A stretch of DNA of 5,684 nucleotides from CAZFPA01 sp964520975 (GTDB lineage Bacteria > Bacillota > Negativicutes > Selenomonadales > Selenomonadaceae). Positions 1-5,684 of this stretch are shown here, one piece after another. Location: positions 1 to 5,684 of the forward strand of contig CAZFPA010000109.1 in assembly GCA_964520975.1 (NCBI GenBank). Direction: 5' to 3'. How positions within the stretch are numbered: the first letter of the stretch is position 1; each line of letters begins with the position of its first letter. The position numbers were made by a program, and so were the translations under genes. The notes under the pieces were generated by a model. That model made no database searches and was not told the DNA's origin. It worked only from the letters and a program-made list of their open reading frames with translations.

Positions 1-3
1 CAT
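1..3 (-). CDS. Start codon of a fourth gene, product unknown, continuing beyond the left edge
   Basis: Only the ATG is inside the window, so nothing can be said about the product. The strong Shine-Dalgarno sequence before it and the same-strand position 68 bases after exporter 2 make a real gene start likely. No promoter is recognisable in the gap and the stem-loop there lacks a T-run, so it may be cotranscribed with the secretion genes. By context it could be the outer-membrane channel, a substrate or a regulator; the sequence here does not choose between these. Confidence 0.6.
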
Positions 4-8
4 GAACA

Positions 9-15
9 CTCCTTT
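9..15 (-). promoter_or_regulatory. Strong Shine-Dalgarno site for a gene starting at the left edge
   Basis: The minus strand reads AAAGGAG, five bases (TGTTC), then ATG at 3-1. This is the best ribosome binding site in the window and it is correctly spaced. Confidence 0.75.
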
Positions 16-41
16 GCTTTCACTTCCTTACAGCAATTTTT

Positions 42-67
42 CCGGCCAGTATGAGAGCCCTGGCCAG
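42..67 (-). other. Stem-loop in the gap after exporter 2
   Basis: On the minus strand CTGGCCAG (67-60) can pair with CTGGCCGG (49-42) to give eight base pairs, one of them G-U, around a ten-base loop. It starts four bases after the exporter 2 stop. The bases after it are AAAAATT, not a T-run, so it is not a canonical intrinsic terminator. It could stabilise or mark a processing end of the upstream mRNA, or weaken readthrough. The pairing is seen; any role is inferred. Confidence 0.4.
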
Positions 68-71
68 AATT

Positions 72-2234
72 CTATGATGAAACAGCCCCGGAGAGCTGCT
101 GCATCCAAAGTGAATGATAAATCCCCTGACTTTGCAGGAGCGCTTCATGCGTCCCCTGTTCATGGATACGCCCATGATCAATGACAAAAATCTGATCACA
201 GTGACGCACCGTCGACAATCTATGGGCAATCATGATCATCGTCCGGCCGGCAGAAATCTGCGCCAGATTGTTCATGATGATATGTTCAGACTCATAATCC
301 AGGGCGCTTGTCGCCTCATCAAAAATCAATATACGGGGATTCGTTATGAGGGCCCGGGCTATGGCAATGCGCTGCCGCTGCCCGCCAGACAGCGCGGTTC
401 CCCGCTCCCCGACCATGGTATCGTACCCCTTGGGAAGTTCTTCGATAAAAGTCTCCGCTCCGCTGATTCTCGCAGCACGCAATATATCCTCCTGGGTAGC
501 ATCGGGTGCGGCAATAGAAATATTCTCCGCCACGGTGCCATTGAAGAGGAAATTATCCTGCAGCACTACGCCAATCTGCCGGCGCAGCCAGGCCGGTTCA
601 ATCTGCGCCATATCGATACCGTCGATGAGCACCCGCCCGGATTCCGGCACATACAGGCGCTGGATGAGCTTCGTCAGCGTGCTTTTTCCCGAACCGGAAC
701 GCCCCACGATCCCGATGCTGCGCCCCGGCTCGATATGAAAGCTCAACTGGTAGAGCACTTCGGACAGATCCGGCCGATACCGGAAGCTCACCCGGTCAAA
801 GGAAATATCGCCACGTATCTGCGGCAGCGTAGTGCGCGTAGGATTGAACGCCGGCTCTACCGGCGCATTCAATATATCCCCCAGCTTGTCCACGGATACC
901 TTGGTCTGCTGGAAGCTCTGCCACATGCTCACGATGCGCAGCACAGGCGCTATGACCTGCCCGGACATCATCTGAAAAGCGATGAGCTCACCGATGGTTA
1001 TCTTATTTTCCATGACCAGATAGGCACCATACCAGAGAACAATGACAGTGAAGATCTGCTGAATGAATGTTCCGATATTCCCCGCAAAATTAGCCAGATT
1101 CGTCGTAGCAAATGAGGTTTTGATGTACCGGGAAAGCATCTGCTCCCATTTCTGCCGCAGATGATTCTCCACGGCCAGCGATTTGACAGCCTGTATTCCC
1201 GTGACAGTCTCGATGAGAAAAGCCTGATTATCCGCATTTGCATCAAAATTATCATTGATGCGCTTATGATAAATCGGTGTGATGAGCAGATTCAACACGA
1301 TGTAGACCGGCAAGATCAGGAGTACGATCAGGCTTAGTGATGTGCTGTACATGAACATCGCCGCAATGTAGACAATGGTAAAAATCGCATCCAGCACGAG
1401 CGTAAGCGCTGAACCAGTGATGAACTGCCGGACAGTTTCAAGCTCCCGTACTCGGGTGACCACATCACCGACCTTCCACTCCGCAAAGTATTTGACCGGC
1501 AGCGAGGTGATGTGCCGAAAGAGCTTCGTACTCAGAATCACATCGACCTTATTCGTCGTATGCGTGAACAGATAGCCGCGCAGGCTGGTAATCCACACCT
1601 GGAAAAGCGAAACGAGCACCATGCCGCCCACAAGCACATCCAGCGTCGACAGACTCCGATGCACGAGCACCTTATCAATGATGACCTGTGTGAACATCGG
1701 GCTGATGAGACCAAAGATCTGCAGCAGCAACGACATGCCCAGCACCTGCCACAGGAATTTCCGATATTTCAGCAGCACGGGAATGAACCAAAAGAGATCA
1801 AAGCGCCGTTCCTTCCGGGCTTTCTCATAGCGCTTGGTAAAAAGCACCGCATGGCCATTCCATATCTCCGCGACCTTTTCCATCGGCAGGCCGACCGGAT
1901 GCTCCTGATAGGGATCGAGCAGAATGACCTTATCCTGCAGCCGCCGCAGGACAATGACCCAGTTGCCATTGACAAGCTGCGCCATAAAAGGCAGCGGCAG
2001 TTGTTCCAGGCGGCTGCCCGCCTGTTCAATTTCCCTGGAACGCAGACCGATCTCCCGGCTCGCACGCAGCAATGTCATAACGTCCATCCCGGAGCGCTCC
2101 ACGACATAGGCTCGCTTCAGCTGCTCTTCCTGTACGGCTATGCTATGCAGCTTGGCAATCATGACCAGGCATTTCAGCGCTGTATCCAGCCGCTCTGTAC
2201 CCGGTGTCTTTTTTTCCTCCTGCTTAGCTTCCAA
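72..2234 (-). CDS. HlyB/RtxE-type type I secretion ABC exporter 2, with inactive C39-like domain
   Basis: Complete 720-residue ABC exporter, second ATPase of the same secretion system. The C39-like domain covers about 1-136, membrane helices lie at about 162-183, 198-218, 276-297, 300-320, 389-408 and 412-435, and the ATPase domain starts near 475. ATPase motifs are intact: A-loop Y486, Walker A G511-T519 (K517), Q-loop Q559, LSGGQ 615-619, Walker B D639 with catalytic E640, H-loop H671. In the C39-like domain Thr18 replaces the catalytic Cys (DTALKCL instead of DCGxxCL) and Asn91 replaces the His; Asp107 is kept. It should therefore dock rather than cleave its substrate, as the HlyB domain does. 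The TTG start is chosen because TGA lies two codons upstream, it has a good Shine-Dalgarno site, and the next ATG (residue 25) would remove the first helix of the domain. It is clearly paralogous to exporter 1 but diverged, especially in the N-terminal domain. Stop is TAG. Confidence 0.96.
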   Translation of the reverse strand: MEAKQEEKKTPGTERLDTALKCLVMIAKLHSIAVQEEQLKRAYVVERSGMDVMTLLRASREIGLRSREIEQAGSRLEQLPLPFMAQLVNGNWVIVLRRLQDKVILLDPYQEHPVGLPMEKVAEIWNGHAVLFTKRYEKARKERRFDLFWFIPVLLKYRKFLWQVLGMSLLLQIFGLISPMFTQVIIDKVLVHRSLSTLDVLVGGMVLVSLFQVWITSLRGYLFTHTTNKVDVILSTKLFRHITSLPVKYFAEWKVGDVVTRVRELETVRQFITGSALTLVLDAIFTIVYIAAMFMYSTSLSLIVLLILPVYIVLNLLITPIYHKRINDNFDANADNQAFLIETVTGIQAVKSLAVENHLRQKWEQMLSRYIKTSFATTNLANFAGNIGTFIQQIFTVIVLWYGAYLVMENKITIGELIAFQMMSGQVIAPVLRIVSMWQSFQQTKVSVDKLGDILNAPVEPAFNPTRTTLPQIRGDISFDRVSFRYRPDLSEVLYQLSFHIEPGRSIGIVGRSGSGKSTLTKLIQRLYVPESGRVLIDGIDMAQIEPAWLRRQIGVVLQDNFLFNGTVAENISIAAPDATQEDILRAARISGAETFIEELPKGYDTMVGERGTALSGGQRQRIAIARALITNPRILIFDEATSALDYESEHIIMNNLAQISAGRTMIMIAHRLSTVRHCDQIFVIDHGRIHEQGTHEALLQSQGIYHSLWMQQLSGAVSS

Positions 2235-2237
2235 CGG

Positions 2238-3605
2238 TCATCTCTCCCTTAATGCTTCACTCTGATACTGACGGAACGGATCGAGGAAGAACTCGATGAT
2301 CCGCTTCTGCCGTATTTTGATTTCCGCGGTTGCCGTCATGCCCGAGCTCAACGGAACATCCCGCCCGCTGACCTGGAAATGATCCTTATCCAGCTGCAGC
2401 AGCACGCGGTAAACGCGGCCTTTTTCTTTATCGTCCACGGCATTCGGACTGATTTCCGTAATCGTTCCATTGAGCGTGCCAAATTTCTGGAAGCTGAAGG
2501 TTTCTACCTTGACCTCCGCCGACTGCCCCTCCTGAATAAAACCGATATCCTTGTTCTGCACCCAGGCCTCTACCTCCAGTGCCGTATCCTCAGGGACAAT
2601 CTGCATAATGGCCTGCGCAGCAGTTACAATACCACCATCCGTATGCACAGAAAGCTGGCTGACCCGCCCGTCGATAGGTGCTACGATCTGCGACAGACGA
2701 TTCTTTTCCTCCGCCTTCTTGAGCTGTTCCTCGTAGGATGCAAGCTGTTTGCGATCCTCTACGAGAGCAGCGGTGATGTCTTTGCTGTGCTCGGCATTGA
2801 CACTATCAATCTGCTGCTGTGCCTGCACAAGACCCCAGCCGGCCTTTGCGATTTCCGCCTGCTGGGTGTTCATATCCTCCGCCAGTTCAACACTCTTGGA
2901 CTGATAATCCAGCACCGTAAAGGTAGAAATCGCATTCTGCTCCGCCAGGATTTCCACCTTGGACTGCTTTTCCTGGGCAATATCATAGAGATTGGCCAGC
3001 TTTTCATAGCCTGCCTGTGCTGAGTTCAGCCCCGCCTGCATCTGCATCATATTGCTCTGCGCAACAGCCAGCTTCGAGCGGTATTCCGCCATGCGGCTGT
3101 TATAAAGGTTCTGTTGATACAGAATGTCCTGATCCTCCAGGCCATCCTGCGGCTTAGCCGTAAACGGCAGATTTCCCTGCTCCGCCAGCAGCCGCTCAAT
3201 ATCCAGTCTATAGTAGGCTACCTGATGGCGGACATTGTTCACATCCGCCTCGGTCATCGTCGTATCAAGCTCAACGAGCAGATCGCCCTTTTTTACGAGC
3301 TGCCCCTCGGTCACATGAATACTCTTGATAACGCCCTTATCCTCAGCCTGTACCACCTTGACCTCACCATTCGGTATGATTTTTCCATTTGCTACGGCAA
3401 TCTCATCAACATGTCCTACCATGACCCAGATGAAGATCACTGCCAGCAGTACGAACAAGGTCCAGAGTACTGCCCGTCCGGTCGGTGACGGTGGTGTCTC
3501 CACTACCTCGAGCGCCGCCGGCAGAAATTCGATTTCTTCCCGCTGCAGTTTATCCTTATCGCCCTTGCTTTTTCGATCCAGCCATTGCTGCAATTTTTTC
3601 CACAT
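2238..3605 (-). CDS. HlyD-family periplasmic adaptor (membrane fusion protein) of type I secretion system
   Basis: This 455-residue protein would bridge the inner-membrane ABC exporters to a TolC-like outer-membrane channel. It is close in length to E. coli HlyD (478). A charged cytosolic stretch carries the HlyD-typical EFLPAALEV segment (26-34). One membrane helix follows at about 45-63, so the N-terminus is inside and the bulk periplasmic. The first lipoyl half is at about 84-117. A long alanine/glutamine-rich helical hairpin covers about 118-300, with its turn near 224-231, and the second lipoyl half (IVAPIDGRVS, from 307) follows. Beta-barrel regions come next, and the C-terminus is typical of the family (GMTATAEIK, 422-430, then a tail ending in LRER). 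At the hairpin tip K216, L220 and S227 match the spacing of the RLS motif used by adaptors to bind TolC-like channels, with Lys for Arg. The ATG at 3605 follows exporter 1 by five bases and has a Shine-Dalgarno site. Stop is TGA. Confidence 0.97.
   Translation of the reverse strand: MWKKLQQWLDRKSKGDKDKLQREEIEFLPAALEVVETPPSPTGRAVLWTLFVLLAVIFIWVMVGHVDEIAVANGKIIPNGEVKVVQAEDKGVIKSIHVTEGQLVKKGDLLVELDTTMTEADVNNVRHQVAYYRLDIERLLAEQGNLPFTAKPQDGLEDQDILYQQNLYNSRMAEYRSKLAVAQSNMMQMQAGLNSAQAGYEKLANLYDIAQEKQSKVEILAEQNAISTFTVLDYQSKSVELAEDMNTQQAEIAKAGWGLVQAQQQIDSVNAEHSKDITAALVEDRKQLASYEEQLKKAEEKNRLSQIVAPIDGRVSQLSVHTDGGIVTAAQAIMQIVPEDTALEVEAWVQNKDIGFIQEGQSAEVKVETFSFQKFGTLNGTITEISPNAVDDKEKGRVYRVLLQLDKDHFQVSGRDVPLSSGMTATAEIKIRQKRIIEFFLDPFRQYQSEALRER
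2243..2251 (-). promoter_or_regulatory. Shine-Dalgarno site that decides the TTG start of exporter 2
   Basis: The minus strand reads AAGGGAGAG in the last codons of the HlyD-type gene. From AGGGAG there are nine bases to the TTG at 2234-2232. An out-of-frame ATG at 2241-2239 overlaps the HlyD-type stop as ATGA, but it sits only about two bases from the purine run and encodes just five residues. The TTG is therefore the better start. Confidence 0.7.
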
Positions 3606-3610
3606 ATTCT

Positions 3611-5684
3611 TTATCCCTCTTGCTGTTGATATAGATGAAAATAAATCCCCTGCTTAGCCATAAGCTCCGCATGCGTGCCCCATTCCGCCAGAGCACCTTT
3701 TTCTACAACGAGAATACGATCACAGTTACGGACCGTCGATAGGCGATGCGCAATGAAAAGCATGGTCCGCCCGGCCGCAATACGATCGATATTGCCCATG
3801 ATGATATTCTCAGACTCATAGTCCAGCGCACTTGTCGCTTCATCAAAAATCAGGATTCTGGGGTTCATCAGCAATGCCCGGGCAATCGCAATCCGCTGCT
3901 GCTGCCCGCCAGATAAGCTGTCCCCCCGCTCCCCGACCACCGTATCGTAGCCATCGGCCAATTCCAGAATAAATTCATGCGCTCCGGCCAGCTGAGCGGC
4001 CTGGATGACCTCCTGAATCGAGGCTGCTGGCCGGCCGAAGGCGATATTATCACGGATGCTGCCGTGGAACAGGAAATTCTCCTGCAGCACGACACCCACC
4101 TGCTGCCGTAACCAGACCGGCTGAATATCCAGGATATCCTCCCCGTCGATATAGATATGACCGCTGCCCGGGATATACAGCCTTTCCACCAGCTTCGTAA
4201 GCGTACTCTTGCCAGAACCGGAGCGGCCCACGATACCGACCCGCATCCCCGGTTCGATCACGAAGCTCATATCGCGGATATTCGGCGCAGTCTCGGCATT
4301 ATAGCTGAAAGAAACCTGCTGAAATTCAATTTTTCCCGTAAGCTGCTGCAGCTTCTGCTCATGCAGCTGGCTGATCTCCGGTGCGGTATTCAGTATATCG
4401 CCCAGGCGCTCCACCGCCAGAATGGTCTGCTGACAGGTTTGCCAGAGACCCGATAGCCGATGCAGCGGTTCTCCTGCCTGCCGGGAAAGCATCTGAAACG
4501 CAATGAGCTGTCCGATGGTCATCTCGCCATTCATTACCGCATGACCGCCGGCCAGCAAAATGCCAAAGGTCATGATATTCTGTATGACATTGCTCGAAGC
4601 ATTGATGCCAATGCCCAGCTTGGCATTGTTGAAGGTATCGTGCACGTACTGCGCGAGCACCTTTTCCCACTGATGATTGAACTGTGGCTCGACTGCCAGG
4701 GCCTTCATCGTCTGCACACCAGTCACTGCCTCGACCAGGAACGCGTTGCTGCGGGCCCCGCTGCGCCATACCTCTTCCAGCCGTTTCTTGTAAACAGGCG
4801 TAACGAGTATGTTCTGCAGCAGGTAAAAGGGCAGCGGCAAAAGGGCGATGCAGGTGAGAAACACACTGTAATAGAACATCACCGCGAAAAATACGATAGA
4901 GAAAAACGCATCCAGAAAAGCCGTAAGCGAGGACCCCGTCAAAAAGCCCCGGATGCTGTTCAGAGCCGACACGCGCGTGAGCGTATCACCGACACGCCGT
5001 ACCTCAAAATAGCGGAGCGGCAAACTCAGCAAATGTCGAAACAGCCTGGTTCCCAGGATCATATCGATTTTGTTGGTCGTATGGGTCTCTATATATTTGC
5101 GGGCTATGGACATCATGCACTGAAAAAGAGCTGCAGCCAACAGGGCCCCAGCTAATACATCCAGTGTCGCAATTCCCTTATGTAGAATGACTTTGTCGAT
5201 GATGACCTGCGTAAACAGCGGCGTCACCAGTCCAAAAAGCTGCAAAAAGAAAGATGCCAGCAGCACGTCGAAGAAATACTTCCGGTATTCAAAAATAACG
5301 GAGACAAACCAAAGCAGATTGAACTTCTGGCTGGCCGCCTTAAGACTGAACTTGCGTTTGATCCAAAGGCATTCACCACTCCAGGCCGCCAGAAAATCCT
5401 CTGCCTTATACGTCTGCGTCTTTCCGGTCGCCGGATCAAAGACCAACAGCACCCGCCCGTTGCTCTTGCCTATGACAATATAGCCACCCTCCTTAAGGCG
5501 GCCAAGCAACGGCTCCTCAAAACCCGCCAGTTCCTCCAGCGATGGCTTTACCAGCCGGACCCGAAGGCCGGCTTTTTTAGCACTCCGCTGCATACCGGCA
5601 AAATCCACGGCCCCGGCCTGACACGCCGCCCCCTTCTCCGCCGGCAGAGTAATCCCCTCAATCTGCAAAATGGCACAAAAACAC
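3611..5684 (-). CDS. HlyB/RtxB-type type I secretion ABC exporter 1 (N-terminus cut by window edge)
   Basis: Inner-membrane ABC exporter that would power one-step protein export with the HlyD-type adaptor encoded just downstream. Residue numbers here count the TTG at 5668-5666 as 1. A C39-like domain fills roughly residues 1-105, six membrane helices lie at about 133-154, 169-189, 247-268, 269-290, 361-379 and 383-408, and the ATPase domain follows. Its motifs are intact: Walker A G481-T489 (K487), Q-loop Q529, signature LSGGQ 585-589, Walker B D609 with catalytic E610, H-loop H641. The C39 histidine position is Gly62 (EGGYIVI), so peptidase activity is not expected. The frame stays open from the TTG to the window edge (first full codon ends at 5683), reading Cys-Phe-Cys-Ala-Ile. 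These residues align with 22-26 of exporter 2, so the true start lies about 20 residues beyond the window and the TTG is probably not it. The stop is TAA. Confidence is high for the family and low for the substrate. Confidence 0.96.
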   Translation of the reverse strand, partial: CFCAILQIEGITLPAEKGAACQAGAVDFAGMQRSAKKAGLRVRLVKPSLEELAGFEEPLLGRLKEGGYIVIGKSNGRVLLVFDPATGKTQTYKAEDFLAAWSGECLWIKRKFSLKAASQKFNLLWFVSVIFEYRKYFFDVLLASFFLQLFGLVTPLFTQVIIDKVILHKGIATLDVLAGALLAAALFQCMMSIARKYIETHTTNKIDMILGTRLFRHLLSLPLRYFEVRRVGDTLTRVSALNSIRGFLTGSSLTAFLDAFFSIVFFAVMFYYSVFLTCIALLPLPFYLLQNILVTPVYKKRLEEVWRSGARSNAFLVEAVTGVQTMKALAVEPQFNHQWEKVLAQYVHDTFNNAKLGIGINASSNVIQNIMTFGILLAGGHAVMNGEMTIGQLIAFQMLSRQAGEPLHRLSGLWQTCQQTILAVERLGDILNTAPEISQLHEQKLQQLTGKIEFQQVSFSYNAETAPNIRDMSFVIEPGMRVGIVGRSGSGKSTLTKLVERLYIPGSGHIYIDGEDILDIQPVWLRQQVGVVLQENFLFHGSIRDNIAFGRPAASIQEVIQAAQLAGAHEFILELADGYDTVVGERGDSLSGGQQQRIAIARALLMNPRILIFDEATSALDYESENIIMGNIDRIAAGRTMLFIAHRLSTVRNCDRILVVEKGALAEWGTHAELMAKQGIYFHLYQQQEG
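3615..3620 (-). promoter_or_regulatory. Shine-Dalgarno site of the HlyD-type gene, inside the end of exporter 1
   Basis: The minus strand reads AGAGGG, then nine bases, then the ATG at 3605-3603. The site lies in the Glu-Gly codons of exporter 1 just before its TAA. Ribosomes finishing exporter 1 would clear or reuse it, which suggests translational coupling. The coupling is inferred. Confidence 0.75.

Noticed and set aside
42..67. Intrinsic terminator after exporter 2
   Set aside because: The stem is real, but the following bases on the minus strand are AAAAATT and not a T-run, and the plus direction also lacks one.
20..229. Minus-strand small open frame of 69 codons at the end of exporter 2
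   Set aside because: It overlaps the exporter 2 C-terminus in another frame, has no good ribosome binding site and runs through the stem-loop; no support for expression.
114..1115. Long plus-strand open frame of 333 codons
   Set aside because: It is antisense to the ATPase and membrane domains of exporter 2, has arginine/histidine/proline-rich unstructured content and no family motif. It is a shadow of the real gene.
2105..2234. Active C39 peptidase for a double-glycine bacteriocin leader
   Set aside because: Cys22 of exporter 2 aligns with the second, non-catalytic Cys of DCGxxCL. The catalytic position is Thr18 and the histidine is also missing.
1512..2252. Plus-strand open frame of 246 codons
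   Set aside because: Antisense to the N-terminal part of exporter 2, with low-complexity histidine- and glutamine-rich sequence; shadow frame.
2379..3023. Plus-strand open frame of 214 codons
   Set aside because: Antisense to the helical hairpin of the adaptor. Its leucine-rich look comes from the reverse complement of glutamine codons (CAG to CTG).
4460..5155. Plus-strand open frame of 231 codons
   Set aside because: Antisense to the membrane domain of exporter 1, with no recognisable domain.
5486..5500. AAGGAGG-like Shine-Dalgarno run inside exporter 1, suggesting an internal start
   Set aside because: It encodes Lys-Glu-Gly in the conserved C39-like domain, and no in-frame start lies at a useful distance.
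72..5684. Tandem repeat from near-identical stretches in the two ABC genes
   Set aside because: The shared segments are the conserved ATPase and membrane motifs of paralogues. Nucleotide identity is broken by many third-position changes, so this is old homology and not a DNA repeat or recent duplication.

Overview
The window holds one compact minus-strand gene cluster encoding the inner-membrane part of a type I secretion system (T1SS). Everything supported lies on the minus strand, so transcription runs from high to low coordinates. The order is: an HlyB-type ABC exporter cut by the right edge of the window (3611-5684), an HlyD-type periplasmic adaptor (2238-3605), a second and different HlyB-type ABC exporter (72-2234), and the ATG of a fourth gene that sits exactly on the left edge (1-3) behind a strong ribosome binding site.

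The first three genes are almost fused. There are 5 bases between exporter 1 and the adaptor, and 3 bases between the adaptor and exporter 2. In both cases the Shine-Dalgarno sequence lies inside the last codons of the gene before, which points to translational coupling. The fourth gene follows after 68 bases, which contain an 8-bp stem-loop but no run of T that would make it an intrinsic terminator. No promoter, RNA gene, repeat array, insertion sequence or CRISPR was seen, and no stretch over 300 bases lacks a gene.

Both exporters have the HlyB layout: an N-terminal C39-like domain (CLD), six membrane helices and a C-terminal ATPase domain. In exporter 2 the peptidase cysteine and histidine are both replaced. 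In exporter 1 the histidine is replaced and the cysteine position lies beyond the window. Both ATPase domains keep every canonical motif. Two full HlyB-type ATPases around one HlyD match the rtxB-rtxD-rtxE layout of the atypical Vibrio MARTX secretion system, where the two ABC proteins are thought to act together. By inference the system exports an uncleaved protein with a C-terminal signal through a TolC-like outer-membrane channel. Neither the substrate nor the channel is visible here.

The organism must have two membranes for an HlyB/HlyD machine to make sense. Base composition slightly above 50% GC, purine-rich Shine-Dalgarno sites and a TTG start suggest a diderm Firmicute (Negativicutes, Selenomonas-like). 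This is an inference from style and protein flavour, not a firm identification.
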